Of a stretch of 27,675 nucleotides of DNA, positions 16,511-23,891 are shown piece after piece. Source of the DNA: Eubacteriales bacterium (GTDB lineage: Bacteria > Bacillota > Clostridia > Peptostreptococcales > Anaerovoracaceae); NCBI GenBank assembly GCA_029098205.1, contig JAQXNW010000080.1:1-27675 (forward strand), in the 5' to 3' direction. The translations under genes were made by a program, and so were the position numbers. Within the stretch, counting starts at the first letter, position 1. Every line of letters begins with the position of its first letter. The notes beneath the pieces are model-generated. The model was not told the origin of the DNA and made no database searches. It saw nothing but the letters and a program-made list of their open reading frames with translations.

Positions 16511-16729
16511 ATGCTGCCAATTACAATGGCAAGCGCGGGAGATCGCGTGACGGTGAAAAAAATCACCGGCAATGACAAGATCCGCGCGCATCTTGCGGAG
16601 CTTGGATTTGTTGTAAATGCAGATGTTACAGTGGTCAGCAAGATCGGAAAAAATTTGATTCTTCAGGTGAAGGAAAGCCGCATTGCTTTGGATGAGAGCA
16701 TGGCGAACCGAATCATGGTAGAGATTTAA
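16511..16729 (+). CDS. feoA: FeoA family protein, first copy
   Basis: A 72-residue cytoplasmic SH3-like beta-barrel of the FeoA family, small partners of the ferrous iron transporter FeoB. It begins MLPITMASAGDRVTVKKITG and has the family pattern of a short helix (IRAHLAELGF) followed by strands ending in RIALDESMANRIMVEI. It differs clearly from the second FeoA 66 nt downstream, so the pair is not a recent duplication. GGGAGG lies before the ATG. Its position directly after the feo promoter makes it the first gene of the operon. Confidence 0.88.
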   Translation: MLPITMASAGDRVTVKKITGNDKIRAHLAELGFVVNADVTVVSKIGKNLILQVKESRIALDESMANRIMVEI

Positions 16730-16795
16730 GCTTTGCTGTCATTCTTTGTCTGAAGAAAGACGGTATGTTATGAATCGAAGAAGGAGGGATATGGG

Positions 16796-17017
16796 ATGAC
16801 GCTGAAAGACGCGAAAGTCGGGTCGACAGTCAAGGTTACAAAAATCCTTGGTCAGGGCCCGCTTAAGAGAAGAATCATGGACATGGGACTTACGAAAGGA
16901 GCGGAAGTCTACATTCGGAAGGTGGCTCCTCTGGGAGATCCGATTGAGGTTTCCGTCCGCGGATTTGAACTTTCTGTCCGCAAGCAGGAAGCGGAGAATG
17001 TGGAAGTAGAAGGCTGA
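16796..17017 (+). CDS. feoA: FeoA family protein, second copy
   Basis: A 73-residue FeoA-family protein. It shows the more canonical form: GSTVKVTKILGQGPLKRRIMDMGLTKGAEVYI, then LGDPIEVSVRGFELSVRKQEAENVEV. FeoA binds FeoB or its GTPase domain and is needed for full ferrous iron uptake in several bacteria. The AAGGAGGG site before the ATG is strong. It lies 89 nt before feoB and is probably co-transcribed with it. Two adjacent feoA genes before feoB is a layout seen in Clostridia. Confidence 0.92.
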   Translation: MTLKDAKVGSTVKVTKILGQGPLKRRIMDMGLTKGAEVYIRKVAPLGDPIEVSVRGFELSVRKQEAENVEVEG

Positions 17018-17106
17018 GCGCTGAACGGAAGTAATAAGACCGCAGGACGCATACCGCGTGCAGCGGATTCGTAACAGCAGCAGATGGAAAGGAGTTATTT
17101 TACCGA

Positions 17107-19269
17107 ATGGGTATCAAAATCGCCCTCGCAGGCAACCCGAACTGCGGAAAGACGACGCTTTTCAATGATTTGACCGGAAGTAACCAGTATGTTGGAAACT
17201 GGCCGGGAGTAACCGTTGAGAAGAAAGATGGAAGACTGAGAGATGACAAAAGTATCACGATTCAGGATCTGCCGGGAATTTATTCTTTGTCCCCTTATAC
17301 GCTGGAGGAAGTAGTAACTCGTCAGTACCTAGTCAATGAGAAACCGGACGCGATCATCGATATTGTGGACGCGACGAATATTGAAAGAAACCTGTATCTC
17401 ACGACGCAGGTGCTGGAGCTGAACATTCCGGTTGTAATCGCGCTTAATATGATGGATCTTGTTGAAAAGAACGGGGATCAAATTGATATTGATAAGCTTG
17501 CAAAAGAGCTGGGGTGCGCGGTAGTCCCGATCAGCGCGCTGAAGAAGCAGGGCGGCAGAGAGCTTGTAAAGAAAGCGGTCGAGCTTGCCAAATCCCGGAA
17601 GAGGTGCGAATATCCGCATGTATTTGAAGGTCCGCTTGAGCATGCGATTGCACATATTGAAGAATCGATCGAAGGAAAAGTAAATCAGGAGCAGATCCGC
17701 TGGTATGCGGTTAAGCTCTTCGAACGTGATGAGAAGGTGCAGGCGGCGCTGAACCTTCCGGAAGATACGATGCACCATATCGAGCAGCACATTAAAGATT
17801 GCGAGGCGGAGCTGGATGATGACTCGGAGAGCATCGTGACGAATCAGCGGTACGAATATATCGCGAAGGTTGTACAGAAGTCCGTTTCGAAGAAGAGAAA
17901 ACTGGGGGATCTTTCCGTATCGGATAAAATTGACCGTATTGTTACGAACCGTATTCTTGCGCTTCCGATTTTCGTTCTGGTTATGTTTTTCGTTTACTAT
18001 ATTTCGGTAACAACACTGGGCACAGTGGTTACAGACTGGACGAACGACACACTGTTCGGCGCGTGGATTCAGCCGGGTGTGCAGCATCTTCTGGAAAACG
18101 CCGGTGCATCGGATTGGGTCGTTTCCCTGGTCGTTGATGGTATTATCGGCGGCCTTGCCGCTCCGATTGGCTTTGCGCCGCAGATGGCGATTGTCTTCTT
18201 CTTCCTGTCGATCCTGGAAGATGTCGGATATATGGCCCGTGTCGCCTTCATTATGGACCGGATTTTCCGCCGCTTCGGACTTTCAGGAAAGAGCTTTATC
18301 CCGTTCCTGATTTCTTCCGGCTGCGGAGTTCCGGGAATCATGTCTACACGTACGATTGAGAATGAAAAAGACCGTCGTATGACGATGATGACGACGACGT
18401 TCATCCCGTGCGGAGCGAAGCTTCCGGTTATCGCAGCGATTGCCGGATATTTGATGGGCGGATCTCCATGGATGGCTCCTCTCATGTACTTCATGGGAAT
18501 CGGCGTGGTTATCTGCTCCTGCATTATTCTGAAGAAGACGAACATGTTCGCGGGTGAACCGGCACCGTTCGTTATGGAACTTCCGCAGTATCATATTCCT
18601 TCGATCAAAGGCGTGCTTCTTCATGTTTGGGAAAGGACATGGGCGTTCCTCAAGAAGGCGGGAACCATCCTGTTCCTCTGCTGCGCGGTAATGTGGTTCC
18701 TCGCCTCCTTCGGCGTAAAGAACGGAACGTTCGGACTGGTGGAAGAAGGAGACAGCTTCTTGGCTGTAATCGGCGGAGCTCTTGCGATCCTGTTCCGTCC
18801 TCTTGGATTCGGAACATGGCGCGCGGTTGCGTCTTCGATTTCCGGATTCGTTGCAAAGGAAGGCATCGTTTCTACGATGGGTGTTCTGTCCGGACTTGGC
18901 GAAATCGAGACATACAGCGCGAACATGCACGCACAGTTCGCGTCCTTCTTCCCGACGGGCATTGCGGCGGTTTCATTCCTGGTGTTCAACCTGCTTGATT
19001 CTCCGTGCCTGGCTGCCATTTCTTCTCTTGCGAAGGAAATGGGAGACAGAAAATACTTCTGGCTGACGATTCTCTATCAGAACGTACAGGCATATGTGAT
19101 TTCTTTAATGGTTTATCAGTTCGGTGCTTTGATCACCGGAGTCGCTTCCTTCGGCGCAGGGAGTGTCTTCGCGATTCTTTTCGCGGCGATCTATCTCTAC
19201 CTTCTGGTTCGTCCGGATCCGAACAAGAAACGTCTTCGCAGACTCGAAGCGCAGAATACAGCGGCATAG
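17107..19269 (+). CDS. feoB: Ferrous iron transporter FeoB
   Basis: FeoB is the GTP-binding membrane protein that imports Fe2+. It has 720 residues. The N-terminal G domain carries G1 GNPNCGKTT (residues 9-17), G3 DLPG, G4 NMMD and G5 ISALKKQ. A helical GDI-like spacer follows (about 175-275). The membrane part starts near 285 and has the two Gate motifs, with cysteines in SSGCGVPG (Cys406) and FIPCGAKLPV (Cys435). The C-terminus is basic (PDPNKKRLRR). The GGAG site is 12 nt from the ATG, a longer gap than usual, but the G-domain start fixes this codon. A terminator follows 27 nt after the stop. Confidence 0.97.
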   Translation: MGIKIALAGNPNCGKTTLFNDLTGSNQYVGNWPGVTVEKKDGRLRDDKSITIQDLPGIYSLSPYTLEEVVTRQYLVNEKPDAIIDIVDATNIERNLYLTTQVLELNIPVVIALNMMDLVEKNGDQIDIDKLAKELGCAVVPISALKKQGGRELVKKAVELAKSRKRCEYPHVFEGPLEHAIAHIEESIEGKVNQEQIRWYAVKLFERDEKVQAALNLPEDTMHHIEQHIKDCEAELDDDSESIVTNQRYEYIAKVVQKSVSKKRKLGDLSVSDKIDRIVTNRILALPIFVLVMFFVYYISVTTLGTVVTDWTNDTLFGAWIQPGVQHLLENAGASDWVVSLVVDGIIGGLAAPIGFAPQMAIVFFFLSILEDVGYMARVAFIMDRIFRRFGLSGKSFIPFLISSGCGVPGIMSTRTIENEKDRRMTMMTTTFIPCGAKLPVIAAIAGYLMGGSPWMAPLMYFMGIGVVICSCIILKKTNMFAGEPAPFVMELPQYHIPSIKGVLLHVWERTWAFLKKAGTILFLCCAVMWFLASFGVKNGTFGLVEEGDSFLAVIGGALAILFRPLGFGTWRAVASSISGFVAKEGIVSTMGVLSGLGEIETYSANMHAQFASFFPTGIAAVSFLVFNLLDSPCLAAISSLAKEMGDRKYFWLTILYQNVQAYVISLMVYQFGALITGVASFGAGSVFAILFAAIYLYLLVRPDPNKKRLRRLEAQNTAA

Positions 19270-19296
19270 CCCTTTCGCCGCGGACTGATAAAAATT

Positions 19297-19322
19297 CCGG
19301 GATCTTCGGATCCCGGTTTTTT
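19297..19322 (+). terminator. Intrinsic terminator after feoB
   Basis: A perfect 8-bp stem CCGGGATC/GATCCCGG (19297-19304 with 19309-19316), closed by a stable TTCG tetraloop and followed by six T (19317-19322). Confidence 0.95.
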
Positions 19323-19345
19323 ATATGTTTAATACATCTAATTTG

Positions 19346-19354
19346 TGGTATAGT
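19346..19354 (+). promoter_or_regulatory. Likely extended -10 promoter for the Cys-rich protein gene
   Basis: TGG-TATAGT (hexamer at 19349-19354) has the TGn extension and five of six -10 matches. No good -35 is present. It sits just after the feoB terminator and about 70 nt before the next start codon, so the small gene can be transcribed on its own. It resembles the ATP synthase and msrA promoters. Confidence 0.5.
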
Positions 19355-19423
19355 ATTATCACTGAATAATGAACATAAGCAGAGAGGGCTTTGACCCTTT
19401 TATTATTAGGAGGTAGGCATTAT

Positions 19424-19672
19424 ATGGCTCTTAATGGCGCGGATCTTTTGATTCTGCTGATTTTAGCGGCTCTGATTGTTCTGACCATCTGCTATCTGAT
19501 CCGGGAGAAGAGACTCGGTCATAAATCGTGCGGATTTGACTGCTCCACCTGTTCCGGCACCTGCTCTGCGGAGAAAGTGTACCGGGATCTTCAGAGGATG
19601 AAGAAGAAAGAGCAGAGAAAGGCGGCGCGTGCGCAGAGACGCTCTGCGAAGAATGTGCTGGACAGAATGTGA
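19424..19672 (+). CDS. FeoB-associated Cys-rich membrane protein
   Basis: An 82-residue protein with one N-terminal membrane helix (about residues 6-27, LLILLILAALIVLTICYLI). A Cys-rich cytoplasmic stretch follows, SCGFDCSTCSGTCS, with spacing C-x3-C-x2-C-x3-C, then a very basic tail rich in Lys and Arg. It matches the small FeoB-associated Cys-rich family found beside feoB in Firmicutes; by position it may assist iron delivery, but its function is not established. The ATG at 19424 has AGGAGG upstream; the longer frame from a TTG at 19391 would include that site and was rejected. Confidence 0.85.
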   Translation: MALNGADLLILLILAALIVLTICYLIREKRLGHKSCGFDCSTCSGTCSAEKVYRDLQRMKKKEQRKAARAQRRSAKNVLDRM

Positions 19673-19870
19673 TGGAACCAGCGGGGCGTTTCTTCGCCTC
19701 TGTGATCTGGAGATCCTTTGACTCTGCGGTTTTCTGATTCTGTGATCCTTCGGGGTGGTGCAGGTCGGGCGCACGGTCGGCTTCTGCTGCGTCCGATTCT
19801 CTGCCTCGCGGGGTATTCCAAGGGAAAGCAGCTTCGAAAATTTCTTCGAAAGAAAGTATGAATTTTGTCC
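19673..19870. other. Intergenic stretch between the Cys-rich gene and the tRNA operon
   Basis: No gene is supported here. A 6-bp stem GGGGCG/CGCCTC begins near 19683 without a T tail, so it is at most a weak terminator. CTGTGATC occurs twice (near 19700 and 19740), and TTCGAAA twice near 19832-19852. I see nothing else. Confidence 0.4.
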
Positions 19871-19899
19871 TTGACTTATTCGATTTCAGAGTGTAATAT
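19871..19899 (+). promoter_or_regulatory. Promoter of the tRNA operon
   Basis: TTGACT (19871-19876), a 17-nt spacer and TAATAT (19894-19899). A TATAAT at 19897-19902 is an alternative -10 with a 20-nt spacer. The start point near 19906 is about 20 nt before the first tRNA. Confidence 0.8.
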
Positions 19900-19928
19900 A
19901 ATTATGTTGTCTTTGAGACATGGGGTGT

Positions 19929-20003
19929 TCCGAAGTAGCTCAATGGTGGAGCGACCGGCTGTTAACCGGTAGGCTGTGGGTTCGAGCCCCACCTTCGGAG
20001 CCA
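19929..20003 (+). tRNA. tRNA-Asn (GTT)
   Basis: The 7-bp acceptor stem TCCGAAG/CTTCGGA is perfect, with discriminator G and encoded CCA. The anticodon stem ACCGG/CCGGT closes a CTGTTAA loop with anticodon GTT at 19961-19963. The D-arm (TAGCTCAATGGTGGAG) and T-loop (TTCGAGC) are normal. Confidence 0.97.
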
Positions 20004-20014
20004 TTTTATTTTAA

Positions 20015-20100
20015 GCCGGTGTGGCGGAATTGGCAGACGCACAGGACTTAAAATCCTGCGATCCCTTTCGATCGTACCGGTTCGACCCCGGTCACCGGCA
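20015..20100 (+). tRNA. tRNA-Leu (TAA), CCA not encoded
   Basis: The acceptor stem GCCGGTG/CACCGGC is perfect, with discriminator A at 20100. The bases after it are TAT, so CCA must be added after transcription, unlike in the two neighbours. The anticodon stem CAGGA/TCCTG closes the loop CTTAAAA, with anticodon TAA at 20049-20051. A long variable arm (class II) and the T-stem ACCGG/CCGGT are present. Confidence 0.96.
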
Positions 20101-20131
20101 TATTCCCTTTGACCCTGGTGCAATTTAATAT

Positions 20132-20207
<76 letters not shown>

Positions 20208-20215
20208 AAGCATAG

Positions 20216-20265
20216 CGGCTTGAGACGGTTGGATTTCCAACAGTTTCAAGCCGTTATTTATTTCT
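20216..20265 (+). terminator. Intrinsic terminator of the tRNA operon
   Basis: CGGCTTGAGAC (20216-20226) pairs with GTTTCAAGCCG (20243-20253), and an inner TTGG/CCAA pair encloses ATTT. A T-rich tail (TTATTTATTTCTT) follows. Confidence 0.85.
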
Positions 20266-20387
20266 TATGTTTCGCTCACATTCCATGCGAACATGTGAAA
20301 AAGTGTGGGATTTGCTGTGTAATTATCGTTCGCTTTGAAATATTTTCCAGAAGCGGTATTTTTTATTTTAAAAACGCTGTAAAACGA

Positions 20388-20393
20388 TATAAT
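20388..20393 (+). promoter_or_regulatory. -10 element before the aldo/keto reductase gene
   Basis: A perfect TATAAT lies 60 nt before the start codon, in an AT-rich stretch. The -35 is weak (TTTTAA at 16 nt or ATTTTA at 17 nt upstream). Confidence 0.55.
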
Positions 20394-20452
20394 AAGGATA
20401 GACTTTGAAGTATTTGGACGCATCACATCTTGTGGAGGAAGGAACAGTGGAT

Positions 20453-21634
20453 ATGCAGTACCGCTTGGATCGGAATGGGAATAAACTGTCGGTTCTTGGA
20501 TTCGGATGCATGCGCTTCACGAGGAAGGGGAGCGGCGTCGATATCGATAAAGCGGAGCGCGAGATTCTCGCTGCCTATGAACAGGGTGTCAACTATTACG
20601 ATACGGCCTATGTCTATTCGGGATCCGAGGAGGCGCTTGGCGAAATTCTGGAGCGGAACCGTCTCCGCGGGAACGTGAACATCGCGGCAAAGCTCCCGCA
20701 GTATCTTGTCGGAAGTATTAAAGCGGCGGACCGGTATTTTGAAAAAGAGCTTTCTCGTCTTCGCACCGATTATGTCGATTATTATCTTATGCATATGATG
20801 ACGGATATTGCGCAGTGGGAAAAGCTTGAAAAATTTGGGATCCGGGACTGGATTCGTGAGCGGAAGGAATCCGGCGCGATCCGAAACATCGGATTTTCCT
20901 ATCATGGAAATACGGAAAATTTCAAGAAGATCCTGGACGTTTATGACTGGGATTTCTGCCAGATTCAATATAATTACATGGACGATGTGTCGCAGGCCGG
21001 GCGGGAAGGTCTTCTGGCCGCGGCATCGAAGGGACTTCCAGTCATCATCATGGAGCCGCTTCTGGGAGGGAAGCTTGTGAATCAGATCCCGGAGAGCGCA
21101 GCCCGCTTGATGAGAGAAAGTGGCCGCGGATGGAGCAAGGCGGAGTGGGGACTTCGGTGGCTTTACGATCAGCCGGAGGTGACAGTGGTTCTTTCAGGCA
21201 TGAATTCTCTGAAAATGGTCGAAGAAAACTGCCGGATCGCTTCCGAAGCCAGACAGGGGGATATGACGGAGGATGATCGCCAAACGCTGGAATCCGTAAA
21301 ACAGATCATAAAGAGAAAAGAGAAAGTCGGATGTACCGGCTGCAGGTACTGCATGCCTTGTCCGCATGGCGTAGATATCCCGGGAATTTTTTATTGCTAT
21401 AATTCGATGTATACGGATTCGAAAAAGACAGGAAGACATCGCTTCTTTCAGACCGTTGCGCTTACGCGGAAGCCCGCGTTCGCATCCATGTGCGTCGGAT
21501 GCGGAAGGTGCGAACGTCTTTGCCCGCAGGGAATTCCGATCCGGGAAAAGCTGAAAGAGGCGGACCGGGCGCTTCGGCCTTTGCCGTACAAGATCGGGAT
21601 TACGGCTGCCCGGAAGGTGCTGTTCCGGGGGTAG
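20453..21634 (+). CDS. Aldo/keto reductase with C-terminal 4Fe-4S ferredoxin-type domain
   Basis: A 393-residue cytoplasmic oxidoreductase. The N-terminal TIM barrel has the aldo/keto reductase tetrad Asp50, Tyr55, Lys80 and His114 (YDTAYVY, AAKLPQ, YLMHMM). A C-terminal Fe-S domain has two Cys clusters, CTGCRYCMPCPHG and CVGCGRCERLCPQG, each typical of a [4Fe-4S] site, so electrons may pass between a reduced cofactor and a ferredoxin partner. Such fusions are common in anaerobes, but their substrates are mostly unknown. The ATG at 20453 was chosen with GGAAGGAA upstream; GTG at 20447 is nearly as good, and a TTG at 20405 would add a hydrophilic stretch upstream of the binding site. Confidence 0.9.
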   Translation: MQYRLDRNGNKLSVLGFGCMRFTRKGSGVDIDKAEREILAAYEQGVNYYDTAYVYSGSEEALGEILERNRLRGNVNIAAKLPQYLVGSIKAADRYFEKELSRLRTDYVDYYLMHMMTDIAQWEKLEKFGIRDWIRERKESGAIRNIGFSYHGNTENFKKILDVYDWDFCQIQYNYMDDVSQAGREGLLAAASKGLPVIIMEPLLGGKLVNQIPESAARLMRESGRGWSKAEWGLRWLYDQPEVTVVLSGMNSLKMVEENCRIASEARQGDMTEDDRQTLESVKQIIKRKEKVGCTGCRYCMPCPHGVDIPGIFYCYNSMYTDSKKTGRHRFFQTVALTRKPAFASMCVGCGRCERLCPQGIPIREKLKEADRALRPLPYKIGITAARKVLFRG

Positions 21635-21636
21635 GC

Positions 21637-21771
21637 GGTTTCACGCCGTCCTGTGTCCGGGCACTGTCAGTGCCGCAGTATGTTCAGACTTTGCCGGTGC
21701 CGTCTCGTGTCCGGGATTTAACGGTGCCGCTTTATCTCCTGAAGTTGACAGTATATTTGAAATTCGGGGCG
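21637..21771. repeat. Degenerate 27-nt tandem repeat, five units
   Basis: Five 27-nt units run without gaps from 21637, 21664, 21691, 21718 and 21745. GTGCCG occurs at the same offset in units 2-4 (21670, 21697, 21724), and TGTCCGGG recurs exactly 54 nt apart in units 1 and 3 (21654, 21708). Because 27 is a multiple of three, one forward frame stays open and reads as a 9-residue pattern (LSVPQYVQT, LPVPSRVRD, LTVPLYLLK, LTVYLKFGA). That frame differs from the upstream reductase and has no ribosome binding site. The last unit holds TTGACA and TTGAAA, and the latter is a plausible -35 for the next gene. Confidence 0.65.
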
Positions 21772-21785
21772 TTATTTTGTATGAT
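21757..21785 (+). promoter_or_regulatory. Promoter of the DUF362 gene
   Basis: TTGAAA (21757-21762), a 17-nt spacer and TATGAT (21780-21785). The -35 lies in the last tandem-repeat unit. A perfect TTGACA at 21745 has no -10 at the right distance. Confidence 0.65.
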
Positions 21786-21807
21786 AAGAGCATAAGATCA
21801 GTGTCCA

Positions 21808-21835
21808 TTCTGGAATCCTTTGCAGAGTTCCAGAA
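21808..21835 (+). promoter_or_regulatory. Perfect hairpin in the DUF362 gene leader
   Basis: TTCTGGAA (21808-21815) and TTCCAGAA (21828-21835) form an 8-bp stem with a 12-nt loop, shortly after the predicted start point. No T run follows. As DNA it could also be a dyad for a regulator. Confidence 0.45.
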
Positions 21836-21869
21836 GGTCTGTGGATAAGGCTGGAAAGGAAAGACGGCA

Positions 21870-22862
21870 ATGAACGAAATTCAGAAAGACGGGAGCATTT
21901 ATGTCCCTTATGAGGATCGTACCGGTATGGAATCGGATGTGTTTTTTACACGCGATCTTTCATCGGAGGGACTCGCGAAGGCGTATGAAAGCGTGAGCGG
22001 AAATATCACTGGAAAAACCGGCGTGAAGCTTCATACGGGCGAGCAGCACGGGCCGAATATTATCCCGCATGACTGGGTGAAATATCTGATGGAAAAGGAG
22101 CCGGAGCTTTCGGAAGCCTCGATCGTAGAGACAAACACCTATTATGACGGAGACCGGTATACCACGGGGCAGCATCGGGAGACGCTGAAGGTGAACGGCT
22201 GGACATTCTGCCCGGTGGATATCATGGATGAGGACGGAACAGAGCTTCTTCCGATTCAGGGCGGAAAATGGATGAAAGAGATGTCGGTCGGCTCTCATAT
22301 GCTGGATTATGATTCTTTAGTAATTCTGACGCATTTTAAGGGGCATACGATGGGTGGCTTCGGCGGTTCGAATAAAAATATCGGCATCGGTTGCGCGGAT
22401 GGAAGAATCGGAAAGAAATGGATCCATACAAGAGAGGGACAGGATCAGTGGTCAATTGCTGAAGAGGAACTGATGGAGCGGATTACGGAGTCCACGAAAG
22501 CGACCGTCGATTATTTCAAGAACCATATTCTGTACGTAAACGTAATGCGGAACATGTCTGTCTCCTGCGACTGTGAGGGCACCGCGGCGATGCCGGTTGT
22601 AACGCCGAATGTCGGCATTCTGGCGTCCAGAGACATTTTAGCTCTGGATCAGGCATGCGTGGATCTGGTTTATGCGATGAAGGAAGAAGATCATCACGAT
22701 CTGGTTGAGCGGATCGAGACCCGGCACGGCCACCGGCAGCTGTCGTATATGAAGGAAATGGGAATGGGAAACAATAAGTACCGTCTTCACGATCTGGATC
22801 ATGACGGCGTGCTGATTTCCCGGAAGGACGCGGTCGCGCACGTTGTGCCGTTTGAAGGATAA
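21870..22862 (+). CDS. DUF362 family protein
   Basis: A 330-residue cytoplasmic protein of the DUF362 family. Diagnostic stretches are GNITGKTGVKLHTGEQHGPNII near the N-terminus, then LVILTHFKGHTMGGFGGSNKNIGIGCADGRIGK, and a late NVGILASRDILALDQACVDLV. Many family members carry a ferredoxin domain; this one has none and only a few scattered cysteines. The biochemical role of stand-alone members is not established. The ATG has AAAGGAAAG upstream. It follows its own promoter and leads, 113 nt later, into the purine nucleoside phosphorylase gene. The nearby Fe-S reductase suggests redox work, but that is only a guess. Confidence 0.82.
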   Translation: MNEIQKDGSIYVPYEDRTGMESDVFFTRDLSSEGLAKAYESVSGNITGKTGVKLHTGEQHGPNIIPHDWVKYLMEKEPELSEASIVETNTYYDGDRYTTGQHRETLKVNGWTFCPVDIMDEDGTELLPIQGGKWMKEMSVGSHMLDYDSLVILTHFKGHTMGGFGGSNKNIGIGCADGRIGKKWIHTREGQDQWSIAEEELMERITESTKATVDYFKNHILYVNVMRNMSVSCDCEGTAAMPVVTPNVGILASRDILALDQACVDLVYAMKEEDHHDLVERIETRHGHRQLSYMKEMGMGNNKYRLHDLDHDGVLISRKDAVAHVVPFEG

Positions 22863-22883
22863 TCATTAACGTCTGCGGCCGGC

Positions 22884-22908
22884 AGGAAGAGCTTCGGCTC
22901 TTCCTTTC
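22884..22908 (+). terminator. Probable terminator after the DUF362 gene
   Basis: A perfect 9-bp stem AGGAAGAGC/GCTCTTCCT (22884-22892 with 22897-22905) has a TTCG tetraloop. The tail has only a few T before CGACC, so termination may be partial and some transcripts may reach deoD. Confidence 0.6.
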
Positions 22909-22975
22909 GACCCGTTATTGCTGTCGTGGCTGACAAAGGATGCCATGAGATCGTGAGATGGAAGGAGAAGAAATC

Positions 22976-23701
22976 ATGCCATATAAAACACCGTCTGCCT
23001 GCATCGAGGCGGAAAAAGATCAGGTAGCGAAGGTTGTGCTGATGCCGGGAGATCCGCTCCGTGCGAAATATATTGCGGAAACTTATCTTGAGAATCCTGT
23101 CTGCTTTAATACAGTCCGGAACATGCTTGGGTATACGGGGACATATAAGGGAAAGAAAGTTTCCGTGATGGGAAGCGGAATGGGTATTCCTTCGGCGACC
23201 TTGTATGCGCATGAGCTTTATACATTCTACGATGTAGATGCCATCATCCGTGTCGGATCGACGGGCGCGCTTCTGGATGACATGGAGCTTAAGGATTTAG
23301 TGATCGCGATCGGAGCCTGCACGAATTCGAATTTCGCGGCGCAGTACGGCTTCCCGGGTACACTGGCTCCGACGGTTGATTTTGAGCTTTTCGACGCGGC
23401 GGTAACGATCTGCAAGGAGCGCGGGACAAAGTTCCGTGCCGGCAATGTCTTTTCCACTGATGTATTTTATAATGCGCGTCCGACCATTGCGGACGAGGCG
23501 AAGGCACTTGGCATGCTCTGCGTAGAGATGGAGACCGCGGGCGTCTATCTGGAGGCGCTCGCGCAGCATAAGAAAGCGCTCAGCCTGCTCTCTGTTTCCG
23601 ATCATTTCTATCGTCCGGAGATGCTGACGCCGGAAGAAATCCGGGAATCGTTCAATGAGATGATGGAAATCGCGCTGGAGACGGCGGTGAAATTCGCGTA
23701 A
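22976..23701 (+). CDS. deoD: DeoD-type purine nucleoside phosphorylase with altered active site
   Basis: The 241-residue product belongs to the hexameric DeoD family, which splits purine (deoxy)nucleosides with phosphate in purine salvage. Aligned without gaps to E. coli DeoD (offset 5), the phosphate ligands are kept: MPGDPLR (Arg29), Arg48, Arg92 and Ser95. So are Phe164, the ribose-binding EME (184-186) and Asp209 in SDH. Two positions differ: Arg217 of E. coli, which activates the Asp for base protonation, is Ile222 with an Arg one place later, and His4 is Cys9. The family is clear, but substrate range may differ. The ATG at 22976 has AAGGAG eight bases upstream; the ATG at 22958 lies before that site and was rejected. 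Confidence 0.9.
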   Translation: MPYKTPSACIEAEKDQVAKVVLMPGDPLRAKYIAETYLENPVCFNTVRNMLGYTGTYKGKKVSVMGSGMGIPSATLYAHELYTFYDVDAIIRVGSTGALLDDMELKDLVIAIGACTNSNFAAQYGFPGTLAPTVDFELFDAAVTICKERGTKFRAGNVFSTDVFYNARPTIADEAKALGMLCVEMETAGVYLEALAQHKKALSLLSVSDHFYRPEMLTPEEIRESFNEMMEIALETAVKFA

Positions 23702-23770
23702 CATTAAACGTAAAAATTTTCGCATAATGCGGATGGACAAAGAACAGAAAACAGGATATTTGGAAAGAAA

Positions 23771-23828
23771 GAGGCTGCTGCAGTCGGTAAAATTATGCCG
23801 AATGCGAGCGGCCTCCTGTTATTTATGG
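23771..23828. terminator. Bidirectional terminator between deoD and the minus-strand gene
   Basis: GAGGCTGC (23771-23778) pairs with GCGGCCTC (23808-23815), with an inner TCGG/CCGA stem. The + side tail is CTGTTATTTAT and the - side tail is TTTCTTTCC. The convergent genes on both sides fit a shared terminator. Confidence 0.7.
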
Positions 23829-23891
23829 CGGATACGGTCTCTCCGTAATCAGGCTGTCAATAATCAGGTCATTTGCTGTAAGCAGCGTTCA

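Noticed and set aside
21637..21771. CRISPR array
   Set aside because: The units are contiguous 27-nt degenerate copies without unique spacers, and no cas gene is present.
21490..21795. A 101-codon forward frame across the end of the reductase gene and the tandem repeat
   Set aside because: It starts inside the reductase in another frame and stays open mainly because the repeat unit is a multiple of three.
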